A program made the translations under genes and the position numbers. Under the pieces are notes generated by a model that was given only the letters and a program-made list of their open reading frames with translations, was not told the DNA's origin and did not search any database. 64,000 bases of DNA, taken from positions 2,914,001-2,978,000 of the forward strand of contig OY751488.1 in NCBI GenBank assembly GCA_963565915.1, given 5' to 3'. Source of the DNA: Entoloma clypeatum (Eukaryota; Basidiomycota; Agaricomycetes; Agaricales; Entolomataceae). This document shows, in pieces, positions 22,663-36,243 of the stretch (positions are counted from its first letter, which is position 1; each line of letters begins with the position of its first letter).

Positions 22663-24792
22663 ATGCATCGCATTGCCATTCGAAACTCGACGCGCGCTCG
22701 TCTGCTGGCAGCGTCCGCAAAGGTCGCTATGCCGTCTCTTTTCACTCTTTTTCTCATTCCATTTTAGACCACTCCTGCTGTTGCCCGTTCATATGCGACA
22801 GCCAAACCTGGTAAGTTCAACTCTTGTTCATCCAACACTCCCAGCTCACTACTTCTTTTTCCTTTAACTCTCACTCTCCACGTCACCCACAGCCGCCTCC
22901 GAGGTCTCCTCCATTCTCGAGTCTCGCATTGCTGGCACGTCTGTCGGTAGCAATGTCGAGGAGACTGGTCGTGTCTTGAGTGAGTCGCACTCTAAGCGTC
23001 GTCTCACGTCGCTTCCCGCTCATTGTGCTCCACAGGTGTTGGTGACGGTATTGGACGTGTGTGGGGTCTCCGTAACGTTCAAGGTTCGTTTGAACTCTTC
23101 GTTCGTCCTCTTGGAAATCACTCACAAAGCTTCGGGCCTCTTTCAGCCGAAGAGATGGTGGAATTCTCTTCTGGTGTCCGTGGCATGTGTCTGAACTTGG
23201 AAGCTGACAACGTTGGTGTCTCCATCTTCGGTAATGATCGTCTTATCAAGGAGGGCGACACCGTCAAACGCACTGGCCAAATTGTCGACGTTCCCGTCGG
23301 TCCCGGCCTTCTCGGACGTGTCGTCGACGCCCTCGGCGACCCCATTGACGGTAAAGGCCCCATTGAGGCCGCTGAACGCCGCCGTGCATCCCTTAAGGCC
23401 CCGGGTATTCTGCCCCGTCGCTCGGTCAACCAGCCCATGATGACTGGTCTCAAACCCATCGACGCCATGGTTCCCATTGGTCGTGGACAGCGTGAGTTGA
23501 TTATCGGTGACCGTCAAACCGGTAAAACCGCTGTGGCCATCGACACCATCCTCAACCAAAAGAGGTGGAACGATGGTCAGGACGAGGACAAGAAACTTTA
23601 TTGCGTATACGTCGCTGTCGGCCAAAAGCGTTCCACCGTTGCTCAGCTCGTCAAAACCCTTGAGGAGAACGATGCCATGAAATACACCATCATTGTTGCG
23701 GCTACAGCCTCCGAGGCCGCCCCTCTTCAATACCTTGCCCCCTTCTCCGGTTGTGCCATGGGAGAGTGGTTCCGTGACAACGGCAAGCACGGTGAGGAGC
23801 ATACTTTTCTAGTTCTTTGCTGATACTAATCTTCTCATCTTAGCCCTCATCGTCTACGATGATCTGTCGAAACAGGCCGTTGCTTACCGTCAAATGTCCC
23901 TCCTCCTTCGTCGTCCCCCCGGTCGTGAGGCCTATCCAGGTGACGTCTTTTACCTTCATTCTCGTCTCCTCGAGCGTGCGGCCAAGATGAGCGAGAAGTT
24001 CGGTGGTGGTTCCCTCACGGCTCTGCCAATCATCGAGACTCAGGGTGGTGATGTCTCTGCTTACATCCCGACTAACGTATCTTCATGTTTTACTTCACAC
24101 ATTTACGCCGTGGCTGACAAACTCTCAGGTCATCTCTATCACTGACGGTCAAATCTTCTTGGAAGCCGAACTGTTCTTCCGTGGTGTCCGCCCAGCTATC
24201 AATGTTGGTCTTTCCGTGTCGCGTGTCGGTTCCGCCGCCCAGACGTGAGTGATTGTCCTGATTGCAAATTTGAATACCAACACGTACATCGATTTCCTAG
24301 CAAGATTATGAAGAAGTTCGCTGGTTCGCTCAAGCTCTACCTTGCGCAGTACCGTGAAGTTGCCGCCTTCGCCCAGTTCGGTTCCGATCTCGATGCCTCA
24401 ACCCGCTTCCTCCTCTCTCGTGGTGCCCGTCTCACTGAACTCTTGAGTTAGTTGATTTACGCTCCTTTGCCAATCCTGGTTGACCGTCCGTCTTCAGAAC
24501 AAGGTCAATATCAACCCTTGTCTACCGAGGTCCAAGTTCCCATCATCTACGCTGGCGTCAACGGTCTTGTAAGATTTTTATTTACTCCATAAATATAACG
24601 TGCCTTACCTTTTTCCAGCTTGATTCTATCCCTGTTGACAAGATCACAAAATGGGAAGCCGAATTCCGTCAACATCTTGCCACAACACAAACCGAGTTGC
24701 TTTCTGAGATCGCCACCGGTAATGTGACGCCTGAGATGGAGAACAAAATCAAGAAGGTTGTGGAGGAGCACGTTGCATCTTTCACGTCATAA
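22663..24792 (+). CDS. ATP1: ATP synthase F1 subunit alpha, mitochondrial
   Basis: Starts [15 protein letters not shown], an Arg-rich presequence split by short introns, and runs into the mature alpha subunit. The nucleotide-binding P-loop is [14 protein letters not shown] (about 23503-23545). Other alpha-subunit landmarks are [20 protein letters not shown] sequence, [48 protein letters not shown] and the C-terminal [10 protein letters not shown] with the stop at 24790-24792. The alpha subunit forms the non-catalytic part of the F1 hexamer of complex V in the mitochondrial matrix. About nine introns interrupt it, mostly near the ends; the long middle exon (about 23151-23790) is uninterrupted. 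Codon use is strongly C-ending compared with neighbours, as expected of an abundant protein. Confidence 0.97.
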
Positions 24793-24912
24793 AAGCACAT
24801 TTGGATTATTAGCCTTGCGATAGATAATCGATGACTTTATCGTCATCGTTCAAAATAAAAAAACTGCTTTTTCTAATCTCTTTATATGTAATCCTGTCAC
24901 CTTGCTTTCACG

Positions 24913-26465
24913 ATGACCGAACCCAATAATAGTGCCGAAACTATTGCGAGGGCAGCGAAAACTGCTTTCGAAGGCTCCCAGCTCATCCCTTCATCTGAAC
25001 GTGTCAATGCACTCTACGCCATACGACTCGCCCTCGACGCGGGGAAAGATGCCGTTCTCGCCGCCAACAAGGACGACTTGCTTGTAAGTCAATGAATTTC
25101 GTTTGCGCAAAACAAGCTTGACGCCCTCCATAGGATGCGCAGATCGAAGTAGATGCAGGCCGCATGCCTAGTTCTCTTCTTGCACGACTAGATCTCAGTC
25201 GTGGCGACAAGTGGGAATCGATGCTCCAGGGCCTATTGGACGTGGCTGCGCTTCCGGATCCGACGGGCGTAGTGTCATACGCAACAGAACTAGACGATGG
25301 GTTAGAGCTCTACAAAGTTTCTTGTCCGATCGGAGTGTTGCTCGTCATTTTTGAGGCCCGTCCGGAGGTGATCGTGAATATCACGGCGCTGGCCATCAAG
25401 TCAGGCAAGCTGGTTGTTACTTCTGTGACCTTGGTCCGAGGACATTTGTGTGCTGACTCGTTGGTGATTTGATACTTTTTCAAGGCAACGCAGCGATCTT
25501 GAAAGGCGGCAAAGAATCGAGCAAGACAGCGAAGCTGCTTGCAGACGCGATCGCAGTGGGTTTGCGGCAGACATCGCTTCCTGGCACCTATATCCAGATG
25601 ATCCAGACACGCGCTGAAGTATCCTCTCTGCTGTCGCTGGATCAGTACATCGATCTGGTTATTCCGCGGGGGAGTAAGGAGCTTGTGCGGAGCATTCAAC
25701 AGAATACGCGGATTCCTGTCATGGGTCACGCTGACGGCCTTTGCACGATCTATCTGGACGAATCTGCTGATGTCGAAAAGGCCAAAAGGATCGTGGTGGA
25801 CTCCAAGGTATCTGTCCCTCAGAGGAATGCAGCCACCACTAACCTTTCCACACCAGACAGACTATCCATCGGCGTGTAATGCTGTAGAGACGTTGATCAT
25901 TCATGATTCTCTTCTCTCTACGATTTGGCCAGAAGTTGCGGAAGCCCTCTTGGCCGCCAATGTGCAATTACTCTGCGATGCACCTTCTTTGATCGCATTG
26001 AGTGCCGTTTCTCCACGACCAGCAAAATTTGATCTTCTTGTAAAGACTGCCGAACCCTCGACTTATGACGTTGAACACGGGAAACTAACACTCTCTGTTA
26101 TCGCGCTACCATCTGTTGAATCCGCTATGGAGTTCATCAATGTACGTGGCTCACACCACACAGATGCTATCATCACCGAGTCCGATCAGTCTGCGTCTGC
26201 TTTCTGCCGAGGCGTTGATTCCTCGAGCACGTTTGTCAATGCAAGCACAAGGTTTGCGGACGGATTTAGGTATGGATATGGCAGCGAAGTTGGCATCAGC
26301 ACAGGACGAATCCATGCAAGAGGCCCAGTGGGTTTGGAGGGACTTGTTATTTACAAGTACATGATGCGAAGCAGTCATAGAGTGGGCCACATCGTTGGTG
26401 AGTTTGGTGTGGGCAAGAAAGAGTATAAGCACCAGCGGATTATGGCAACGTCTGTACCATATTAG
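24913..26465 (+). CDS. PRO2: Gamma-glutamyl phosphate reductase (proline biosynthesis)
   Basis: An aldehyde-dehydrogenase-superfamily enzyme that reduces gamma-glutamyl phosphate to glutamate semialdehyde with NADPH, the second step of proline synthesis. Starts MTEPNNSAETIARAAKTAF. Recognisable blocks are SCPIGVLLVIFEARPEV, NAAILKGGKESSKTA, LDQYIDLVIPRGSKELVRSI, MGHADGLCTIYLDE, the catalytic cysteine in DYPSACNAVETL (about 25860-25895), and FVNASTRFADGFRYGYGSEV. It is the separate reductase, not the fused kinase-reductase P5CS of plants and animals. Introns at about 25084-25132 and 25809-25856 are GT-AG; the one at 25405-25484 fits only with a GC donor. The end (MATSVPY) is 49 bp from the stop of convergent NASP. 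Confidence 0.93.
25405..25484 (+). other. GC-AG intron in PRO2
   Basis: The conserved exon join ALAIKSG to NAAILKGGKES is recovered only if the intron starts GCAAGC at 25405 and ends CAAG at 25484. The nearby GT at 25412 would leave extra residues and break the frame with every local AG. GC-AG introns are a known minor class using the normal U1/U2 machinery. Its 80-nt length is above the local mean. Confidence 0.7.
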
Positions 26466-26514
26466 AATGTCATTATCAAAGCCATGAAATCCTGTACAAC
26501 ATGTATCGAGAATA

Positions 26515-28001
26515 TTATGAGTTCGGGGCGTTAATTCGGGCCTTCTTCTCTGTACTTGACGATTCGACATCTGGATCAGCTTTCCGCTTCGCAGCGGTGG
26601 CATCACCATCAGTGCCTGCAGGAACCTTTTTCTTCTTTTTTACTACCATAGATGTGAGGTCGTTGATAACTGTCCCAGCAGGGCCTGACGATCCAGCATT
26701 CAGCTCTTTGTCCAATGCCTGTGCTGCAAGGGCAGGGGCGGAGGTATTGGCAGATTCGTTGGGTGTTGTCTTGAGTTCTTCAACCTGAAAATGTATGAGA
26801 TGAAAGTTCACGTGTAGCAAGGATAGTCGACCTTGAGCGCTAGATCTTCTCTAAGACCTGATAGGTCTTTGATTTCGGACTCGATTTGTGACTTTGACAT
26901 ATTCTGCACAAGATCATCTCTCACGAGCCGCGTACCCATTGACTTTCCTTTGCCCTTCAGATCATCCTTGATTTCTGGTTGTGGAGGAGGCAACTGGCCA
27001 TTAATTCCATCCCGCAATTCAGCTAATCGACTCTCAACACTCTCGAGCGCTTTCTCCGCATGCACAATGGCGTCAGCCAACCGCCCCGGAGTAAGATCGA
27101 GCACCATGCTGAGCTTATAATGTGCTTCTGCAATGTGACGAGATGAGATCGGCAGTAGTTCAGACTTGAGCGCGAGTCCTGCTTCGTAGTCTGTTACTGC
27201 TTGGTCAAACTTTTCTGCGAAAAAAATTGAGATCGAGGCAGAAAGAAAGCAACGGAGAAACTGACCAGTTTCTAGTGATACGTCTCCTAACGTGATGAAT
27301 GTATCTGCGAGCTTCAATTTAACTTCATCATCACTGCCTTGCTGTTTGGTATAGATTGCCCGAGCGAGATCTAAAACATCCCAGGCAGCATTGAAATCGT
27401 CTTCGGGTTCTGCATCCTCGCCGTCTTCGTCGCCATCTTCCTCTGCGTCCTGCCCAGCTTGTTGAAAGAGGTTATCAGCCTGATCTTCATCATCTTCCGG
27501 ATCTCCTGTGAAAGACAGGATAGGTCGCTTGCCGTTAGCGCTAGTTCCCGGGGCTGAAATCGAATGGAGATGACGGGTGAGTATGAGGGCATGCCACCCA
27601 CTCTGGACTCACCTTCGTCTTCGTGGCCCTCTCCCGGCTCTTCCTTTCCCAGAACAGAGCTCTGTGATATCGCGTTCTCCAATAGTGCCTTTCCATACGA
27701 GAAATATAGGTCAGCGACTTCGGGACTATCTTCCCCTACGTCTTTGGTTCTGCATGATGCGCGTCGCTGTGACATGATTGCGAGCTTCGTGAACACGCGA
27801 CGTACGTTAGTTCTAGTGCAGTAGCGTAGTGTTCAACGGCTTGCTCGTATTTTTTGAGGGCAAAGGCGCGTTTCGCGTGTTCTATGGCGCTTTCAGCTGT
27901 GGGGTCAGGGATTGACGCATGTATTGTTCGGATAGGTTCTGTTCTGATACGTGTTCGGTGAGTATGCGTATGAGGGGCTGATTGCATACATACGACGCCA
28001 T
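26515..28001 (-). CDS. NASP: NASP/Hif1/Sim3-type histone H3-H4 chaperone (SHNi-TPR protein)
   Basis: Reads leftward. Exon 1 is eight coding bases (ATGGCGTC, 28001-27994), joined through a 50-nt gtatgt intron to STEPIRTIHAS. TPR-like repeats follow (AIEHAKRAFALKKYEQAVEH; DSPEVADLYFSYGKALLEN), then an acidic interruption of the TPR array (about 27480-27400, EDGDEDGEDAEPEDD). The SHNi-TPR part follows (LADTFITLGDVSLETG; KFDQAVTDYEAGLAL; EAHYKLSMVLDL). A C-terminal Lys-rich tail (VVKKKKKV, KRKADP, STEKKAR) resembles a nuclear localisation signal. An acid-split TPR array is characteristic of NASP-family chaperones that carry H3-H4 to the nucleus. A longer start (ATG 27987) without intron 1 is possible. 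Stop at 26515. Confidence 0.88.
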
Positions 28002-28196
28002 CTCAGGAGGGTGCAGGACGGTGCTTATAAGGTACAATGCAACAGGAGCATGCTGACTCAGCCAACGATGTACAAAGCATTTGAAACGCAGAAAGGGATG
28101 TGTATTGACAGCAAAGCAGTCCAAAGGGTATTGTATACGAGATTAAAGCAAAAAAGTACCGTAAAAGAATGGTCGACGTGGTGGATTTTTGGGAAA

Positions 28197-31100
28197 CTAA
28201 AGTAAAGAAGACGTATTCTGTTGCTGTCCATTCTGATTCGACCCGAAGGAGGTGCCAGAGCTAAAGAAAGTTGGACTAAAGGACGCTGTGCCAAGGTCTA
28301 GACTAGGAAGCGTCGGGATGGATGGCACAGATGGACCTGAAGAGTTAAAAGCAGCCATAGAAGCGCGAAATGGATTCGCAGCACCACCACCAGTCATTTG
28401 AGGCCTAAGCCCGACACCAAAAGGTGATCCTGCACTTCCGAGGCTGTTCGTTGCGGCCAGAGATGAAGTATTGGAGAAGAGACTGTTGGCCGGAGGCGTG
28501 GGTCCGCTCGGACTTCCCGTGGATAGAGGCCCGCTGATACTGGGGGCGATACCGGCATTCCCATTTCCGGATGAAGGGGAGGTTGCTCCAGGTGTAATTG
28601 GAGGAAGAGATTCCAGGAGTGAAGCGCCAAAAGAAGATGTTGGCTTAAATGGCTTCAAAGCAGCAAAACCTGTGACCTGTGGTTGGATCGAGCTTGACAC
28701 AGATACTGGGGGCATCGGGGATACATGAGTTGTCCCAGTGGATTGACTGGAAAGGGAAGAGAAAAGTGAGTCGGAAGCAGCCGAGCTCGCTCCCGTCGTC
28801 GCCGCAGTGTTCTGTGCGTTGAGAGCTCCAATGACAGATGAACTTGAAGTCGTATTCCCTAGGCCATTCGTCTTGTTAAACGTGAAGGATGACGCGATAT
28901 TGGATATATCTGTGCCTCCAACACCGAGAGCCCCTGACTTGAATTCAAATCCCCCAAGACCAGGCTGCTGTGACGAATGGGGCTCTACAGGCTGCGTCCG
29001 AAACTCTGACATAGCAGTCCCTCCCATACCCAGACTCAACTCTAATAACGTCGGCTGCCTTGGTACAGGAAGGGGAGGAGCCATGATAGGTCCGAAAGGG
29101 TTTTTCGTGCCGGTCTGGTGAGGTTTGAGTGGTCGACCAATAGGGGGTGAAGTTGAACGAGAGGATTTGTCAAAAGATGTAAGAGGTGTAGACGAAGGAC
29201 GAGCCGGAAGACCAGCCACCTGATTTGGCATCGTTGTATTCTGCACCAACGGCGATGTGACGGATGCAATAGGTAAACTGTTTCCAATCAATGTAAAAGG
29301 GGCAGAAGTATTCGGTCCCGAATACGCTGTGGGTCCTTGCGATGGACTTGGGAATGGATTCGTGCTGACGGGTGCACTCATTGGCGTATTTGGAAAAGGA
29401 TTCGCGCTACCCAGGACATTTGATGGGGCGGCAGGGAATGGATTTCCTGTCGCTTGGCTAGTTATCCCACCGGTCACGCCGAACATTGCCATGCCAGTAG
29501 ATTGTGTGACTAGCATGCTTTGCCTGAATGGATTGGCTCCTGTCACCTGAGCTTGAAGAAAACCAGTCGGCTGTGGTTGGAGGAAAGTGGGTTGTGGCGG
29601 TGGCGAGGAGAATCCAGTTTGCTGCGGTAAGAAAGTAGAGAAAGGTCGATGGCCAGTCTGTTGTTGAGGTTGTGACTGAAGGCCAAAGGGATTGCTGAGA
29701 GACGGGTGGAAAACGGTGTGTTGTGGTTGCAAAAAACCTGTTTGCTGGACCTGTATCTGAGGTTGACTGGTCATTTGGGTTTGGCCGAAAGGATTAATGG
29801 TGCTTTGGGTTTGGAAATACGCATTGGACGGACTTCAACAATTTGTCAAATGTTGAAGAAGGTCAGGAGTCAAAAATTACCTATCAGCTTGAGGATTGAA
29901 CATCCTCGGCTGGTCCTCTTCAATGGCGTTGAAGAAATCGATAACAGCTTTGGACTTCGTAGAGCTATCAGGAGACGGCGCCGAGGTGGGCTGACTGGAA
30001 GGCTGGTCCGCTAGAATTGGACATGAGTGGACGTGGTATATGTTTACTAATGAGCCATACTTTTCTCCGACTTTGTCGGTTTCGGGCTCGGCCCCGGTTT
30101 CTTGCTGCTTCGGTCTGCGACCTCTTTGGTTGTTTTATACTCAATTCTGTTTTGCTCAAAATTTGGATCATTGAGGTATTCTTGCAGAGCCCCGGCCAAA
30201 GAGACTGGCGCCTGATACGAACAGCGTCAACAAAATTCCTAGTCCGTAACAGTAAGTAATCCTTGCATGTTTTAGATTGGGGATCGGAACATTGAGCAAA
30301 TTTTGTAGCTTCTTGGCAACACCCAGGAACTCGACGACACGTTCTGTTTGTTTGCAAAAGTGACGATATATGGCAAGAGCCTCCTCAGCATCAACATGCG
30401 ACATCTCGAAGTAATGTTCTACAGGGCTCGTTCATAGCGTCCGAGTTAAGAGACGAACGACATACCTAGAACGTTGATCACACCCTCATTTCCTGCTTGA
30501 AAAAGAATGAGAAGATCTTTGACAAGCATTCGCAATGCAGTTGTTGTCAGCTCGTCTTCGAGGTCATCTAGGTAGAACTGGGTGAAAGAAAGAGATTCTC
30601 TGAATGATGGATAGTTCCGAGGAGAGCATGAGAACTGCGTACTCGGCACTCAACGAGAGTATCAATCATACGATGTACGGTTTTTGTCTCCCTCAATAAG
30701 CCCTTCTCGACGGTCATAACGCGCAGCTTCCGTCCCATGATAGTTTTACTTCTTGAGGGACCTGAGGGAGCAGATGGGAGCGGCAAGCGTCCATTTCGGG
30801 ACCGTTGATTGTCTTCTTCTATGGATTGAGAGTTCCGCATGTCCCGATTAGTTTCCGCCTGAACTCGTATTGCGTCGTGCTTGAGATCACGGTATGCCCG
30901 AATGCGAGAGTCGAGGTAGATGGCATAGTTTTGGAGATTTTCAGGTGTCGCATAACCTAAATCGAACCTGAATAAAGAACGAACAGGCCGGGTTGGTGGA
31001 AATTAGACGGACCTTCCCAGTTACCTGCTGAAACGTTGCGCAAGCGCAGAACCTCGGATGAGGATAGATAACCTAAGACGTTGTCTGTTGCCCCGTTGCG

Positions 31101-31406
31101 AATCATGGTATGCAACACAATCAAGGCTTTGAAAACGACCTAGCGGCATGTGAGAATGACGCTGTGTCAGTCGTATACGACATACGATAGCATTGGGTTC
31201 CCGGAAACGGGGTGAGAGAGCTTTGCAGACATCGTGGACTGCACCATCTTCAGACCAGGTTGCGGCAATTATGGGTTCCAGATACTAAGAACGAGAGGCC
31301 ATCGGCGAGCGGCCTGGAGGGTATACATGCGTCACATTACCTTGGCTTTCGGGGGTGCAGCCTTGGGCTTGCAGGCGAGTTTGACGACTTTATCGTAGCT
31401 GGACAT
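28197..31406 (-). CDS. YAP1801: ANTH-domain clathrin adaptor, AP180/CALM/Yap1801 family
   Basis: Begins at ATG 31406 with MSSYDKVVKLACKPKAAPPK, the phosphoinositide-binding N-terminus of the ANTH domain. The domain continues in several short exons (ALIVLHTMIRNG; NLQNYAIYLDSRIRAYRDLK; LVKDLLILFQAGNEGVINVL; EALAIYRHFCKQTERVVEFL; YLNDPNF). From about 29775 to the stop at 28197 one long exon encodes a Gln/Pro/Ser-rich tail with many NPF motifs (SNPFG, GANPF, TNPF) and repeated TGF tripeptides. NPF binds EH-domain proteins such as Ede1 and Pan1. Family proteins link PIP2 membranes to clathrin in endocytosis and recycle v-SNAREs. The tail is low complexity, so its opposite strand also shows open frames. 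Confidence 0.92.
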
Positions 31407-31546
31407 GTCTTCGTCGACGGCCGTGCAAGTCGTGTCGTGACCCTTACGCGCAATTCGAACTCAGCCACTAAATTCGTCCTCGGTCCGACGCCAAATCACA
31501 ATGACCTCAACACTTCGTCAGTTCCCATTTCATCTCCTGGACCATA
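31407..31546. promoter_or_regulatory. 140-bp divergent intergenic region between the AP180 gene and the 31547 gene
   Basis: The two start codons face away from each other with 140 bp between them. No canonical TATA box was seen. Both transcription start regions must overlap or abut here. Confidence 0.5.
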
Positions 31547-33421
31547 ATGGGACAAAGACATCAGGCCTTCGTCATCGCGCGACTCGTTCCCCATGGTCAA
31601 TGCAAAGCTTATTACCGCTGTATCGCTGCTCTGCATCATGAGTGGTGCTATGGACGTCTTCCCCTCAGAGCTGCGCGCCGTTTCCTCACCCTTGTCAAGC
31701 ACAAAGACAACTCAGAGATCATCCGCGAGGAGATTCATTTGTTACAAGGAAAGTACGGGCGATGGGAGAATCAACCCAACATGCCAGATGTTCCCAGTCC
31801 ATACATCGGCTTCCTATTGGCATCGGCGTGAAACCTTGATTTCGATGATCCATCGCGCATATACGCCAGTGGTAATTCTGCACCCTTACCTGCCGACATG
31901 GGCAGTTGTGAAGGGGGTAGTGTCATGCGTCTCTCCTTTCCCATGATACTCCCGTTGATTCATCTCTACATAGACAACAATGATGGAATCACCGTAATCG
32001 ATGTTACAAACCCTGACAAACCAGCGTATTGCTTCATCTCGGCCACTGGCTTGGATTCCGAAACCGGCGTGGATATATGCGCTATTCTTACTGCCACAGA
32101 TTATGCTCGCGTCTACTATCCAATTCCAGAACCAGAGGAAATGAGCAAGGAACAAGTCCGCCGAAGAGAAGAAGATGTCTTGAAGGTTATATCCTCCTTA
32201 GAGGATGAGAGGCTGGTGGTCATGGAAATGTTGGCCGAGGCCTGGCCCAGAGAGTACGAAGGATATCTCGCTGGCAAGGATGCAAAAGAGACTACGAAAG
32301 ATTCGAAAGACAAGAACACCTCCATTCCAGCTTTGTCTGAGCTTTGTCTCAAACCTGCCCTCGATCTTGCACTTCAACTAGGCAAGACGGGGGAGCTTGA
32401 AGAGCTTGTCTGGATGCCAGGGAAGGCTGCGGATGTTATAGCTGAACTTCGAACGCGCAAGTTGCTCCCAGATTCTGCTCTATCTCTCCTGGCGAAAGCT
32501 CTTGGTCAAGGGGTTGTCGATAATGTCCTTGACCTTTCCCACTTCTTGCTCTCTACGGACCAGATCGGCATCCTCTTGGCATATTTCGACAGTATAGAAG
32601 TTCTAAAGCTATCGTATAACCCATTCGTGACTGGCGAGACCATTCGCACCGCCTTGAAGGCCGTTCCCAACCTGAGACGCTTGGTATTGTTGGGAACTTC
32701 CATCTTCCACAGAGATGTGTTCAACCTGTTTCTCACTAGTAAAGATTTGTTTTTCCGTTTGGAAGCCCTTGTTCTTCCAGAGCTCTGCAGATGGAAAGGC
32801 GATCCATACCCTAACGCGTTTTCGTTCTTCGCATCGGGAGTGGATAGCTTTTCTGATTCATGCGCCGCTATCGCCTCGCTCCCACTTTTCACACCCGCTT
32901 TAGTCGTACAGGCTTTGACCGACTATCTCTCGGCATTTGTGAGCAATGATCCCTTTGGTGCATCCTCCATTGTTTCTGCAAGTTTTGCGCCCCAAGTAAT
33001 GTTCTCAACCGAAGTCCGAAAGGTCGGACAGAGATGGGGCGAACGAAGTGTCCCGTTTGTTGCCCGACGTTCCCTTCGGGCTTACCAGAACGAAGGCTGG
33101 ATTTTCGCATTCACATGGCCAGTCTATTTTGATACGAAGGGGAAATATTATGGTTTCATCCAGGTGAACCCTGTTGTTGCAGAGCACCAGAAGCAAGGGG
33201 ATCAAGAGGATCAAGGTACTAGTGGGCAAACTGTTCAGTCGCATCGATTGTGTGATTTGAAGGGTTTCCTTGCCGAGATGGAAAATGAAGGTCGTCCTTC
33301 ACCTCCTGTAGCAGCGGTTACCGCACTCGAAGGGGTATTGGACAAATTGAAGAAGAATGGTTTGGCGTTGATGACCTGGAAGGAGGCTGAGTGGTTCACA
33401 AAGGTCCCATCGCTTGTTTGA
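31547..33421 (+). CDS. Uncharacterised basidiomycete protein with an in-frame TGA near its N-terminus
   Basis: Starts MGQRHQAFVIARLVPHGQCK and reads open to LLASA, where a TGA lies at 31829-31831. The same frame resumes immediately (NLDFDDPSRIYASG, LPADMGSCEG) and, after an intron at about 31917-31970 (gtagtg to catag), continues as DNNDGITVIDVTNPDKPAYC and a long uninterrupted exon to 33421. As I remember related mushroom proteins, the position holds Trp (ASAWN), one base from TGA. Alternatively, a 42-43-nt intron from 31828 to 31869-31870 skips the stop and keeps the frame. The middle has a leucine-rich, LRR-like part (IEVLKLSYNPFVTGETIRTA, LKAVPNLRRLVLLG). No enzymatic motif was found. This is a conserved fungal family of unknown function; it could be a pseudogene only if the TGA is genuinely in the mRNA. 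Confidence 0.75.
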
Positions 33422-33549
33422 AGCTCGCACTGTACTTGTATGCATCAATGGCTATTTTTATTTTTCAACCACCAGTTTCCTGACGCCTTCTCTCTCGGCG
33501 GTTGTGCATTTTGCTGCTCAAGTCTGTGTTTCCAACTCATACTCTAGTA

Positions 33550-35869
<2,320 letters not shown>

Positions 35870-36243
35870 TAAGCATAGAGGGATTTTTGGAACTTGAAGA
35901 TGAAATTCGACATCCACCCAAATTTTGACCCCCTCCACAAATTTACATATCTATGCACATCCACCGATGAGATTCTCTTGATTAATGAACCATTCGAAAC
36001 CCAGCCTCCTCAGCTCTAAGTTACATACATTATATGAAGATGTTGCGCCGGTTGGATCCCGCTCAGGTAGTTTCTTCCAATATGTTTGACGAGTATCTGA
36101 TCTGAGGGTGTTATTTTCTAATCAGCAGCTGACCCCCCGGAGCGGACGGGTATATGTAGCGGACCGCGTGAAATTCGTTCAAGAGAGATCTAATGGATTG
36201 ATATCAGCATTCAGTTTCTTCCTTCTCTACCCAGTCCTCTAGC
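35870..36243. other. Intergenic region between GH47 and glycerol kinase genes
   Basis: 374 bp without a credible coding frame. It contains the 3' UTR of the mannosidase gene and the promoter of the glycerol kinase gene. The only patterned element noticed is the repeated AGCGGAC described separately. Confidence 0.6.
36141..36164 (+). promoter_or_regulatory. Direct AGCGGAC repeat upstream of glycerol kinase
   Basis: The heptamer AGCGGAC occurs at 36141-36147 and 36158-36164, 17 bp start to start, 80-100 bp upstream of the ATG. CGG-containing repeats are typical binding sites for fungal Zn2Cys6 activators. The second copy is embedded in GCGGACCGCG, a near-palindrome. Function is inferred. Confidence 0.35.

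Noticed and set aside
23143..23802. 219-residue minus-strand frame inside ATP1
   Set aside because: Shadow of the conserved ATP synthase alpha exon, caused by its biased codon use.
31829..31831. TGA read as selenocysteine
   Set aside because: Basidiomycetes generally lack selenoprotein machinery and no SECIS-like hairpin was noticed; mutation or intron is simpler.
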